Origin: Paenibacillus antibioticophila
GTDB lineage: Bacteria > Bacillota > Bacilli > Paenibacillales > Paenibacillaceae
Length of the DNA stretch: 64,000 nucleotides
Direction of reading: 5' to 3'
Assembly (NCBI RefSeq): GCF_000455265.1
Contig: NZ_HG005139.1
Location: forward strand, 1,038,842 to 1,102,841
Of the stretch, positions 16,401-23,966 are shown piece by piece. The notes under the pieces were generated by a model. That model worked only from the letters and a program-made list of their open reading frames with translations. It did no database searches and was not told the DNA's origin. Numbering within the stretch: the first letter of the stretch is position 1; each line of letters begins with the position of its first letter. The translations under genes and the position numbers were made by a program.

Positions 16401-18373
16401 GCTACGGACCGGACAGCAATAACAAATACCCGACCACCTACTTCCGTAAGACCTTTGAAGTTGCCGACCTGGACGGTCTGATCGAGTTGGACGCTTCTCT
16501 GATTCGCGACGATGGTGCGGTGGTATACCTGAACGGTCAGGAAATCATTCGGACGAATATGCCAGCCGGTGCGGTGAGCTATAACACTTATGCTAATGTA
16601 ACGGTGAATGATGAACGGGACTGGAACGTCTACCAAGTAGATCCTTCCTTGCTCATAGAGGGCACTAATGTCATTGCCGTGGAAGTGCATCAGTCGAACG
16701 CTACTAGCTCGGATGTGGCATTTGATTTCAAGCTGGCTGCCGTGAGAGAGCTGGCGAAGCCTGCTGCTCCGACAAATCCGGTGGTAGATGATACAGCCAA
16801 CTCCTTCGGATGGACCTATGTAACGGGCTTCAGCCAGCCGTCTGATTATCAGTTCAGTACAGATGGAGGCCGGACCTGGATGACCGCTACGGCCAATCCG
16901 CAGCTAGTCGGTCCGGTCGATTATGAGATCGGTGCAGTTCAGGTGCGGGTAAAGGCAAATGAAGCTCTGGGTGTAGCTGCGGGCGAGCCGTTACTTTCAG
17001 ATGCTGTATACACCTCGGATATTAAGTGGGATGTATTCGACCTGAACGCCGAAGTAACACGCTCGGGTAATATGCTCGTTGATATAACCGGTAATCTGAA
17101 GGGGGCATATGCGGACTCGGCTGTTGCTGTAATCCAGCTAATGAATGGCGGCGAGCAAGCGTTTGTGACCAGTGCGATCCCGGTCAAAACCGGAGATTTC
17201 GATCTGACTCAAGCTTTTAATGTAAATGCCAAGAAATATCAGGTCAATATTTATCTGGTAGATAAATATGAAGGCAACATCTATGATTCGCTCTGGCTGG
17301 CTGATCCGATTGTGTCCCAAGCAGAATCGCAGCCGGAACCCAATCCGAATCCGGATCCGGGGACGCCGGAAGAAGAACCGCTTCCGGAGCCGTTGCCGGT
17401 TCCAGTCAAGCTGCCGGATGTGCCGGAACCTTCGATCGAACCGGAGCCTCCGGCGGATACGCCAAACTTTGAAGCTGTAGACGGGAAGCTGACGATCGAG
17501 TTCGAGAGCAAGACGGATTGGTCGACGGACAAGCATTTCAATAATGGAAATCCGTTAGGAACCGAAGAGGGCAACGAAGGGACCGTGGTAAAAAACACCT
17601 TTAGCGGTGCATGGCTAGCCTACCAGCGCGTTGATTTCGGAACTGCGGGAATGAATCGGATCCAAATGGTATACGATTCCCCTACAGGAAGAGCACCTGC
17701 AGATGCAAGGGCTGAAGTTCGTCTTGGAGCGGTAGATGGTACATTGATCGGAACTGTAAACCTGACACAGACGGGCAGTGGTTGGGGAACTTACAGAACT
17801 GCTGCTGCTGAGCTGAATACTACGGTTAAGGGGATACAGGATCTCTATATCGTTCTGAGAGGAACAACCAATTCCAATCAACCATATATCGGCAATCTGG
17901 ACAGCTTTACGTTCGATAAGATCAGAGGCGACTATGCCAAGCTGGAGTTGGAGCTCTATGATGCCTGGTCCACGGATCTGAATCCGGCCAAGAATAGTCC
18001 GATGAAGACGGAGGACGGAAAGAGCGGACAACAGGTGGCGAACACCTTTGATGGAGCATGGCTCGCCTATAAAGGAATGGACTTTGGCACGGTCGGGGTC
18101 GATCAATTCTCCATTGAATATTCCGGGAATAGCAACAACTGTTCACCCGATGCAGAGGTAGAGATTCGACTGGGCTCGGTGAGTGGAGCGTTGATCGGCA
18201 AAGTGAAGGTTCCGCCGACGGCGGGCTCCTGGGGAACCTATGCGACGGTAACGACTTCATTGACACAGACCGTAACCGGGGTTCAGGATATTTACCTTGT
18301 CCTGACCGGGACGACGGACTCGAAGTATACCTATATCGGCAACTTTGATAATGCAAGCTTTTCGTTGAAGTAA
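13484..18373 (+). CDS. Secreted GH92 alpha-mannosidase with multiple binding modules
   Basis: A 1629-residue exported enzyme. Order: signal peptide (about 1-33); F5/8 type C/CBM32 (about 40-190); GH92 catalytic region (about 200-897), recognisable by PGPTMPFGLVSLGPDSDGG near its start, FSHLRFSGVGCSGAGGN, and the C-terminal MDDDAGAMASWF then VYSALGIYPANPG holding the family's catalytic-base Asp region; a beta module (about 916-1080) like one in the operon's phosphatase; two more shared modules (about 1095-1265); a Pro/Glu-rich linker (about 1270-1325); two CBM6/35-like repeats (about 1330-1480, 1485-1629). GH92 enzymes are Ca-dependent exo-alpha-mannosidases, and some cleave mannose-1-phosphate diesters. 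AAGGAGG precedes ATG 13484. It is the last gene of the operon. Confidence 0.88.
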   Translation: MKKRFFAIIMTLLLLFSLLESLIPGLSPVTTAASGTLVQGEPTRNVALNAAVTASGQCNSNEAGKFAVDGKTDTKWCDNTSAKIKWLKLDLGQVYTINEWVVMNAAVGESKNAPFWNTKNFRLQKSDDGTIWTDVDIVQNNAQAIVDRYLPEPFSARYVRFYVSQGEYDSNTVRLYELQLYGVEAGKTPAYPPVNLEAVDYVDPFINTLGDNGQTNPGPTMPFGLVSLGPDSDGGAFSGYYYQDTNLKGFSHLRFSGVGCSGAGGNILMMPETRTFTKNVNEYKQKYDKSSEQASAGYYAVTLDSGVQVELTASDNVGFHRYTFPNTAATGSVLVDLSNSYAGMIDANLKVESNNEITGMVKSKNVCGNGYYVMYFAIQFDQDFDSYTSWQGDATGTDPVRSGSNSGVWVNFQNAGGEVIQAKVGLSPISVEQAKVERDHDITGWSFDAQHAEIRQAWSDLLNKVEITDADEENKKIFYTQMYHTFLHPKNVTSSVGTFKAGRDENTVRQASELGNDFEYYNGWATWDDFRKYALFSVLTPTEYNNMVKSLADLYKTRGTYTQWGDGYWPSPTVRNEFNGAVLLDAYAKGFQDFDAYTAMKGMGVDADNFGDQDKVSGQLEKAKSGYFPMKLAELLGDNTTYEKYKEVALSYKDLWNPNQVDENGKKMGFFTPNGITVGSEDVAKVDKFAYQGNLWHYRWSASQDMDGLAELMGGKTEMAKQLLDFFSRDEYMAVNEQDLDAPYLFNYLGYPYLTQYYAREFTTEVVTQKYHNHGLYSYPMKSRIYRADPEGYLSSMDDDAGAMASWFVYSALGIYPANPGDAAFLIGSPIFSEVKLHLDGGKTFTIKANQVSSENRFIQSAQLNGKVFDQAWISYEDIMNGGTLEFEMTSVPNTAWGAKASAAPPATDYGSNVDSSLSRQELLAEGAEWNYFDKGSYAGNGWTGLTYDDSAWKSGAAPLGYDNKGYAKTTVSYGPDSNNKYPTTYFRKTFEVADLDGLIELDASLIRDDGAVVYLNGQEIIRTNMPAGAVSYNTYANVTVNDERDWNVYQVDPSLLIEGTNVIAVEVHQSNATSSDVAFDFKLAAVRELAKPAAPTNPVVDDTANSFGWTYVTGFSQPSDYQFSTDGGRTWMTATANPQLVGPVDYEIGAVQVRVKANEALGVAAGEPLLSDAVYTSDIKWDVFDLNAEVTRSGNMLVDITGNLKGAYADSAVAVIQLMNGGEQAFVTSAIPVKTGDFDLTQAFNVNAKKYQVNIYLVDKYEGNIYDSLWLADPIVSQAESQPEPNPNPDPGTPEEEPLPEPLPVPVKLPDVPEPSIEPEPPADTPNFEAVDGKLTIEFESKTDWSTDKHFNNGNPLGTEEGNEGTVVKNTFSGAWLAYQRVDFGTAGMNRIQMVYDSPTGRAPADARAEVRLGAVDGTLIGTVNLTQTGSGWGTYRTAAAELNTTVKGIQDLYIVLRGTTNSNQPYIGNLDSFTFDKIRGDYAKLELELYDAWSTDLNPAKNSPMKTEDGKSGQQVANTFDGAWLAYKGMDFGTVGVDQFSIEYSGNSNNCSPDAEVEIRLGSVSGALIGKVKVPPTAGSWGTYATVTTSLTQTVTGVQDIYLVLTGTTDSKYTYIGNFDNASFSLK

Positions 18374-18390
18374 AGTGTCATTTTAAAGAG

Positions 18391-18435
18391 AAGACGGCGT
18401 TTTTCGTGCAGCCCACGGAGACGCCGTCTTTGTTT
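18391..18435 (+). terminator. Terminator of the phosphatase-SLH-GH92 operon
   Basis: AAGACGGCGT (18391-18400) pairs perfectly with ACGCCGTCTT (18421-18430), followed by TGTTT. Confidence 0.82.
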
Positions 18436-18479
18436 ATAGTCTATTTCGTAGGTTTATGCGAATAGGAGGCCTATTTTAA

Positions 18480-18508
18480 TTGATAATGATTATCATTCGC
18501 TGTATACT
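18480..18508 (+). promoter_or_regulatory. Promoter overlapped by a perfect Fur box
   Basis: TTGATA (18480-18485), 17 bases, TATACT (18503-18508) form a good sigma-A promoter. TGATAATGATTATCA (18481-18495) matches the Fur 7-1-7 consensus TGATAATnATTATCA at every position and covers the -35 and part of the spacer. Iron-loaded Fur should therefore repress the two nitroreductase genes that follow. Confidence 0.85.
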
Positions 18509-18539
18509 CGTTGTAGATGAGCACAAAGGGGATGAAACG

Positions 18540-19169
18540 ATGGAGGAGCTAAACTTGCAGCCGGAAATCTCTCTAGCGGCGGCAAAAGTGATCCGCGAGC
18601 GAAGAACGATTCGCAGATTTGCGAAACGCGCCTTGTCCGGAGAGGAGCTGGAGGCGATGTTCAGGCTGGCAGAGCGCGCAGTGACATTGGAGTATGACCC
18701 TGAGGCGCTGCGGTTTGTTATATTTGCTACCGAGGAAGGGAAGCGCCAGACAACTGCAGCGATCATGGCCGCCTATAGCAATCAGGGCCTGTATCGCTGG
18801 ATCCCGGGGAAATTGCTGCAGACGTTAGCCGAACAGGTGGCGAAGACTCCGGCCATAGTAGCTGTCATTCGGAGAGAAACGGACGATCCGTCGTTCAATG
18901 ACAGGCAACTGGCCGCTGCCAGCGCGATGATACATGGCTTTACGCTGCTTGCGTGGGAGCGAAAGCTAGGGCTGGTATGGAATACGGAGCCGGTTATTGG
19001 ACATGAAGCGCTATTCAGCGGCATTGGACTTGCTGCTGACGAACGGCTTGTGTGTTTGCTGTACCTCGGAGAATATGACAAAATCCCGAAAGGCAAGATG
19101 CGCAAGTCTGCCTTCGAAAGATGGACGGTGCTGGAGAACGCCCGGAGAGAGGAGAAGCAGACAAGATGA
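18540..19169 (+). CDS. Nitroreductase-family flavoprotein, Fur-controlled
   Basis: A 209-residue protein of the FMN-dependent nitroreductase superfamily. IRERRTIRRFAKRALSGEEL (about residues 17-36) carries the Arg-rich FMN-phosphate segment, and the late LGLVWNTEPVIGHEALFSGI-type region supplies the second flavin contact. It should use NAD(P)H to reduce an unknown acceptor. ATG 18540 has AAAGGGG 9 bases upstream; the open frame extends upstream only through the promoter and Fur box. It overlaps the next nitroreductase by the ATGA arrangement, so the two are coupled and may form a heterodimer. The perfect Fur box suggests a role under iron starvation, such as ferric or siderophore reduction (inference). 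Confidence 0.8.
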   Translation: MEELNLQPEISLAAAKVIRERRTIRRFAKRALSGEELEAMFRLAERAVTLEYDPEALRFVIFATEEGKRQTTAAIMAAYSNQGLYRWIPGKLLQTLAEQVAKTPAIVAVIRRETDDPSFNDRQLAAASAMIHGFTLLAWERKLGLVWNTEPVIGHEALFSGIGLAADERLVCLLYLGEYDKIPKGKMRKSAFERWTVLENARREEKQTR

Positions 19170-19681
19170 GTATACAGCTTGCTATGGAGCAGATTCAGGA
19201 GTACAAGTGGCATGGCCAACGGCCCGTTGCCGCGGAGCAGGTGTTAGCGCTTCTTGAGGAAGCGGTGTGGGCGCCAAATCATCATTTGCGCGAGCCCTGG
19301 CGGTTTGTATGGATAGACGCTGCCTGCCGAAGCAGTCTGGAAGATACGGTGGACCCGTCAACACAGGGTGATTTGAGAGAACTGATCCGAACTGCCCCGG
19401 CTTGCCTCATTGTCGTGGCATCTGTGCCGAAGACACCTCGAGAAGAGAAGGATGATTTTGCTGCGGCTTGCTGCCTGATTCAGAATTTGCAGATTCTTGC
19501 GGCGGCGAATGGTCTGGGGATGAGCTGGATTCTGCCCCCTCATACGGGGTGCGAGGACTTAAGCTTTGCAGTGAAGCTGGAGGCGAACGAGCGAATAGCC
19601 GGTGTGCTGGGGCTTGGTCATATTGAGGACGGAATCGCCTTGGCATCCGGAAAGAAGCCTGTAAGAATCGAAGTTTTGTAG
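19166..19681 (+). CDS. Second nitroreductase-family protein (YdjA-like)
   Basis: A 171-residue member of the compact nitroreductase branch: RPVAAEQVLALLEEAVWAPN then HHLREPWRFVWI near the N-terminus (FMN-binding region), EKDDFAAACCLIQNLQILAA in the core helix, GMSWILPP, and a C-terminal GVLGLGH segment. ATG 19166 shares four bases with the previous stop (ATGA), with GGAGAGGAGAAG upstream. The pair must be co-transcribed from the Fur-controlled promoter at 18480. There is no signal peptide. The specific electron acceptor cannot be told from sequence. Confidence 0.78.
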   Translation: MSIQLAMEQIQEYKWHGQRPVAAEQVLALLEEAVWAPNHHLREPWRFVWIDAACRSSLEDTVDPSTQGDLRELIRTAPACLIVVASVPKTPREEKDDFAAACCLIQNLQILAAANGLGMSWILPPHTGCEDLSFAVKLEANERIAGVLGLGHIEDGIALASGKKPVRIEVL

Positions 19682-19825
19682 ATGCGGTGTTGGTGAGTTA
19701 CACATATTCTCGGATTTTTCTACTAATTATAATGGTTGCTAATTTCTCTTCCGCTTTATATATTTGATTTGTTGTGCATATGAGTCTGTCGGCCTTGCTG
19801 ATCAGGCTGGGGGGAGAGAAAATAA

Positions 19826-20848
19826 TTGCTAACCGGTTTTATGGTTTTGTTACTGGCTTGTTTTTTTCAAGGTAGCTTCGGGCTGGGGATGAAGAAGTAT
19901 CAGCCCTTTTCCTGGGAAGCCTTCTGGGTCGTGTTCTCCGTGGCAGGAATTCTGATTATTCCTATTTTGTGGACCTGGATTGAGGTACCGGATTTTATGA
20001 GTTATATCCGTGAGACTCCCGCAAGGGTGCTTGGTCTGGCCTCTCTATGCGGTCTGATCTGGGGAGTTAGCTCGGTATTGTTCGGCAAGGCGGTGGATAC
20101 AATCGGCGTATCGCTGACCTATGGAGTCAATATGGGGATTTCAGCCTCTTTGGGCTCGTTGATTCCACTGATTCTGTTCGGAAATGTACCTCCCGCGCTC
20201 TCATTCAGCTTGCTGCTTGGCGGTATGGTGATTATGCTGGGCGGAGTCGTTATGATTACCAAGGCCGGGCTGGATAAGGAAAAAAGAATGAGTCAACAGC
20301 AAGCAGCTCAAGACGGACAAGCCGCTCCGGCGAAGCCTTTATCCAAGGGTCTTATGATGGCCTCCGTGGCCGGTCTCGGATCGGCGGCCATGAATATCGG
20401 CTTTGCTTATGCAAACCGGACATTGGAGATCGCTGCCGGGCACGGGGTCTCCGAGCTGAGCGCCAGTCTGATCCCTTGGGTGATCACCCTTTCCGGGGGA
20501 TTTGTAGCGAATTTTGCTTACGCCGCTTATCGATTGGTAAAGAATCGTTCCTACCGGGATTACGTCAAGCCTGGATCCTCTAAAGCCTATGCCAAAGCAT
20601 TGCTTACCTCGCTAATCTGGTTCCTCGCCCTCGGATTCTATGCCAAGGCAACGGTCATGCTTGGACCGATCGGCTCCAGTGTAGGCTGGTTAGCCTTTAA
20701 CGGACTGGCTCTCATTATCAGTAATGCATGGGGCTTGAAGGATGGGGAATGGAGGGGATTTCCGGAGCCGAAGAAGCAGTTGATGCTAGGAAATGGTATT
20801 CTCATCGTGTCATGGATTGTGGTTGGCATTGCAAATAGCTTTGCTTGA
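19826..20848 (+). CDS. rhaT: RhaT-type sugar/proton symporter
   Basis: A 340-residue integral membrane protein with about ten hydrophobic segments in the DMT superfamily. FFQGSFGLGMKKYQPFSWEA at the N-terminus, WGVSSVLFGKAVDTIGVSLT, and GLGSAAMNIGFAYAN match L-rhamnose:H+ symporters. A charged linker (residues about 150-175) divides two five-helix halves. The TTG at 19826 has GGGGAG about 11 bases upstream; an in-frame ATG 15 bases later is an alternative. It stands alone between two terminators with no rhamnose catabolic genes beside it, so the substrate could be another deoxysugar. Confidence 0.75.
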   Translation: MLTGFMVLLLACFFQGSFGLGMKKYQPFSWEAFWVVFSVAGILIIPILWTWIEVPDFMSYIRETPARVLGLASLCGLIWGVSSVLFGKAVDTIGVSLTYGVNMGISASLGSLIPLILFGNVPPALSFSLLLGGMVIMLGGVVMITKAGLDKEKRMSQQQAAQDGQAAPAKPLSKGLMMASVAGLGSAAMNIGFAYANRTLEIAAGHGVSELSASLIPWVITLSGGFVANFAYAAYRLVKNRSYRDYVKPGSSKAYAKALLTSLIWFLALGFYAKATVMLGPIGSSVGWLAFNGLALIISNAWGLKDGEWRGFPEPKKQLMLGNGILIVSWIVVGIANSFA

Positions 20849-20866
20849 ACGAGGAGAACGTAACGA

Positions 20867-20899
20867 GGGCGTCCCCGAAATATTCAGGGACGCCCTTTT
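20867..20899 (+). terminator. Terminator after the RhaT-like gene
   Basis: GGGCGTCCC (20867-20875) pairs with GGGACGCCC (20887-20895), followed by TTTTC. Confidence 0.85.
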
Positions 20900-21010
20900 C
20901 CTGTGCGGCAGCTACGCCTTGCAGTATTATTAGTGCATATGAGCAACAAAAGGAGCAAGACATGCTCGTATGGACGCCCGCGCTTGGCATGAGCACCGAC
21001 ACCAGACCAG

Positions 21011-21405
21011 CAATTTTAGTGCGATTCGGCATTAATATCGTCGCCTGAGCGCCCATGTAAGGAATTTTAGTGCGATTAAGCATTAAAATCGACGCATGAG
21101 GGCCCCACGCGAGGAATTATAATGCCTTTATGCATTAAAATCGGCGTAGTAGCACGCACGCGAGGAGTTATAATGCCTTTATGCATTAAAATCGGCGCAG
21201 TAGCACGCACGCGAGGAATTATAATGCCTTTATGCATTAAAATCGGCGCAGTAGCACGCACGCGAGGAATTATAATGCCTTTATGCATTAAAATCGGCGC
21301 AGTAGCACGCACGCGAGGAATTATAATGCCTTTGGGCACTTATTTTTCCGCATGAGCCACCAGCCAATAATTTTAGTGCCATTCGGCACTAAAATTATAG
21401 CGTGA
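21011..21405. repeat. Array C: about eight 51-bp units, each with a palindrome
   Basis: A recurring core lies at anchor positions 21018, 21069, 21121, 21172, 21223, 21274, 21325 and 21375, that is every 50-52 bp. Units 3-6 (21113-21316) are nearly identical over the full 51 bp, differing by two substitutions, while the outer units diverge. The core is an inverted repeat: ATTTTAGTGC-GATTAA-GCATTAAAAT in unit 2, TAATGC-CTTTAT-GCATTA in units 3-6, and ATTTTAGTGCC-ATTC-GGCACTAAAAT (11 perfect pairs) in the last. Because 51 is divisible by three, both strands stay open and would encode 17-residue repeats, but there is no convincing ribosome binding site. The rest of 20900-21479 holds no gene. Confidence 0.85.
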
Positions 21406-21479
21406 CCGCCCAGGCTAGCATTTTTCTACCTCATCATGGTGGCCTAAGAATCTCCTACGGGACACCCTCTACTATGAGT

Positions 21480-22736
21480 TCAGCCAGACATTACTCCACA
21501 GCAGGACTTATGCTTCTTGCCGCTTCCGCAAGCGCAGGGATCATTTCGTCCGGGCGGCTTGCCCTTGAATATCTCGCGTACATTCCTTTCATACAGCTCG
21601 CGGCGCAGCCGGTCGCCCAGCTGGCGCATTTTCTCGTCGGCGTAGGCGTACACCTGCATGTAGCTTTGGCAGAAATAATCGGGGCTGGATTGATCGCCCT
21701 CTGGATTCCATTTGCGGTTCCGGGGACAGCCGCCATAGCACAGCCGCTGCCATTCGCAGGATCGGCATTTTTCCGCCAGGGCCGGCTTCATTTGATGGAA
21801 GCGCCGATAATTAGGGTGGGCAAGAATCTCTGCGATCGAATGCTCGCCGACATTGCCGACCTTCCAATCCTCATGGATGTAGAAATCGCAAGGAAAGGCG
21901 TCTCCGTTCTGCTCCAGAATGAGACTTGTCGGACAGGAGGCCCGATGCACGCAGGATTCGGCCTCCCGATTCAGGTAGACGCTGAGCATGTTATCGAAGA
22001 AGCGCACGGAAACGTCCGGATTCCCCTCCTGGAACCATTCGTCAAACACCTCGCACAGAAAATCTCCATATTCCTGGGGAGAGATTTCATACACTCCAGG
22101 CATGTCCACCTGCTGGGCTCTGAAATCCATGCAGGGAATGAACTGAACGAACGAAAAGCCTTGCTCCCGGTAAAAGGACATCAGCTCCTTGGCCTTATCC
22201 ACATTCCCTTTATGAATGACGGTCAGGATATTGAAATCGACTCCATGCCTCCGAAGATGATCGATCCCGGCCATTACGCGGTGAAAGCTGCCTATTCCTG
22301 CGGCATTGACCCGCCTTGCATCATGAATATGCTGCGGTCCATCCAGACTGACGCCGACCAGAAAGTGATAGGTTTTGAAAAAGGAGGCCCAGCGGTCATC
22401 AATCAAAGTGGCGTTGGTCTGCAAGGAGTTGCTGATCACGGTATGGGGAGGAGCATAAAGCGCCTGGCGGTATACGACTTCCTCGAAGAACTCGTAACCG
22501 GCCAACAGCGGCTCACCGCCCTGCCAGGCGAAGCTGGCACTGCCCCGGCTGTATTGCATATAGTCCTTGATAAATTTATCCAAGACGGCGGAATCGATCC
22601 GGTTGATGTTTTTGCCGGGCTTTCCTCCGCAAGTGCTGTAATAACAATAATCGCAAGCCAAGTTGCATGCTTCGGATACCGTCTTCCACATGACTCCGAT
22701 CCCGGAGCGGCCGCTTGGTGAACAACCGATGCTCAT
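21480..22736 (-). CDS. Anaerobic sulfatase-maturating enzyme (radical SAM/SPASM) with a SEC-C tail
   Basis: A 418-residue enzyme that oxidises the active-site Cys (or Ser) of a sulfatase to formylglycine. The radical-SAM cluster motif is C24-x3-C28-x2-C31 (EACNLACDYCYYS); FAWQGGEPLLAG and GVSLDGP follow. The C-terminal SPASM region holds the auxiliary-cluster cysteines (CPTS, FPCDFYIHEDW, CRSCEWQRLCYGGCPRNR). An unusual extra tail, GRNDPCACGSGKKHKSCCG, is a SEC-C zinc motif. ATG 22736 has AGGAGG at ideal distance. It sits 40 bp downstream of a ROK regulator gene and about 2.8 kb from a Cys-type sulfatase gene, its evident client. Confidence 0.9.
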   Translation of the reverse strand: MSIGCSPSGRSGIGVMWKTVSEACNLACDYCYYSTCGGKPGKNINRIDSAVLDKFIKDYMQYSRGSASFAWQGGEPLLAGYEFFEEVVYRQALYAPPHTVISNSLQTNATLIDDRWASFFKTYHFLVGVSLDGPQHIHDARRVNAAGIGSFHRVMAGIDHLRRHGVDFNILTVIHKGNVDKAKELMSFYREQGFSFVQFIPCMDFRAQQVDMPGVYEISPQEYGDFLCEVFDEWFQEGNPDVSVRFFDNMLSVYLNREAESCVHRASCPTSLILEQNGDAFPCDFYIHEDWKVGNVGEHSIAEILAHPNYRRFHQMKPALAEKCRSCEWQRLCYGGCPRNRKWNPEGDQSSPDYFCQSYMQVYAYADEKMRQLGDRLRRELYERNVREIFKGKPPGRNDPCACGSGKKHKSCCGVMSG

Positions 22737-22775
22737 GATGGTTCCTCCTGTTCTGCGGCTTGGCAACCCGGCTCA

Positions 22776-23966
22776 TTAATCGCCTTCCCATTCATGCAGC
22801 AGCATCACGGCTGCGCCGGTTGCCAACGCCTCTTCTTTGAGCCGCCCTTGCGTAAAAACAGGGCTATATTCGGGATAATGGTACGTATTTTTTTTAGCAA
22901 CCTCCACGGAGGTTTCGAATACAAGTTGATGCGCTCCTACCAATGGTCCGCCCAAAATAACGCATTCCGGATGAAGCGCATTGATGAGATTTGCCAGACC
23001 AATGCCCAGATAAGCAGCAGTTTCCGCAAACTGCTCTTTGACCAGAGTATCTCCTAGCACAAGCGCTTCGGTCAGGGTAGCAAAATTCACGCGTTCCGCA
23101 GGGATTTCCGCGAGAACGCTGCTGCGTCCGATCTTTAACTGAGTCCGAACCCGCTCCTCCAAAGAAGGAACGGATACGAAGGCTTCGAGTGCTCCGTAAT
23201 TGCCCTTTCCATGCAGTCTGGGCCCGTTGGTCTGGATAATCATTTGACCGACAGCGCCTTCTGTATCTACGGCGCCGCGCACAATCTGGCCTCCGGACAT
23301 CATGGCGGAACGAATCGTTACTCCCGCATGAACATAGAGAATATGCTGATAATTCTGATTTCTTAATGCCCAGTGTTCGCCGATCAAGGCCGTATTCGCT
23401 CCGTTATCCAGCTTGACGGGGATATGCAGCCGTTCCTCCAGCATGCCGCAGATCGGGACATGACTCCATGAAGCGGAAGGAAAATACTCGGGCTCGAGAA
23501 TCATTCCTTTGCTCTGATCCAGCGGTCCCACCGCTCCGATTCCCATACCCAGCACGTCCTTGGAAGACAAGCCGTGCTCGCTAAGAAACTCCTTGGCACT
23601 GTTTGTAACGTGAGTGGCAAGCAGTTCAGGAGACATGCTGCGATCCATCTCCCATCTGGTCATGGACAGAGGATTCAGGTGCATGTCATACAGCCCGAGG
23701 GAGGAATAAATTCGCGAGATCTCCAGCCCGAAGATATAACGGTACTGCGGGTTTGTCTGGAACAGGATGGGCTTTCGCCCCCCTGTAGAGCTGCCAAGAC
23801 CAGAGACAACAATCAGTTGTTGTGTTGTCATTTCGTCCAACAGACGCGTCATGCTGCTGCTGGTCAGGGGAAACACATTCAGCAAATCGGCTTTAGAGGC
23901 CGTTCCGAGATAGGAAATCCGGTCATAAACCTGTTTTTTTATTGATGGATTGGAATGAGGCATCAT
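22776..23966 (-). CDS. ROK-family transcriptional regulator (NagC/XylR type)
   Basis: A 396-residue protein with an N-terminal winged helix-turn-helix (residues about 8-70; ASKADLLNVFPLTSSSMTRLL) and a sugar-kinase-fold ROK domain (about 80-390). The usual ROK zinc motif CxCGxxGCxE is replaced: the aligned stretch is GPRLHGKGNYGALEAF, with no cysteines. Inducer sensing or folding may therefore differ from NagC or XylR. ATG 23966 is followed by a second ATG; GGAGAAAA lies upstream. It probably forms an operon with the sulfatase-maturating enzyme on the same strand and is divergent from the CHR transporter genes. Confidence 0.83.
   Translation of the reverse strand: MMPHSNPSIKKQVYDRISYLGTASKADLLNVFPLTSSSMTRLLDEMTTQQLIVVSGLGSSTGGRKPILFQTNPQYRYIFGLEISRIYSSLGLYDMHLNPLSMTRWEMDRSMSPELLATHVTNSAKEFLSEHGLSSKDVLGMGIGAVGPLDQSKGMILEPEYFPSASWSHVPICGMLEERLHIPVKLDNGANTALIGEHWALRNQNYQHILYVHAGVTIRSAMMSGGQIVRGAVDTEGAVGQMIIQTNGPRLHGKGNYGALEAFVSVPSLEERVRTQLKIGRSSVLAEIPAERVNFATLTEALVLGDTLVKEQFAETAAYLGIGLANLINALHPECVILGGPLVGAHQLVFETSVEVAKKNTYHYPEYSPVFTQGRLKEEALATGAAVMLLHEWEGD

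Noticed and set aside
21076..21355. Genes for 17-residue repeat proteins on both strands
   Set aside because: The frames are open only because 51 is a multiple of three. Both strands are open over the same units, and neither has a ribosome binding site.
21011..21405. CRISPR array
   Set aside because: The whole 51-bp unit including the spacing DNA is repeated in the centre, outer units diverge within the palindrome, and no cas genes are present. A CRISPR would show identical repeats and unique spacers.
21402..22721. Long plus-strand open frame across the sulfatase-maturase gene
   Set aside because: The minus strand encodes an unambiguous radical-SAM protein with all cysteine motifs; the plus frame is a mirror of it.
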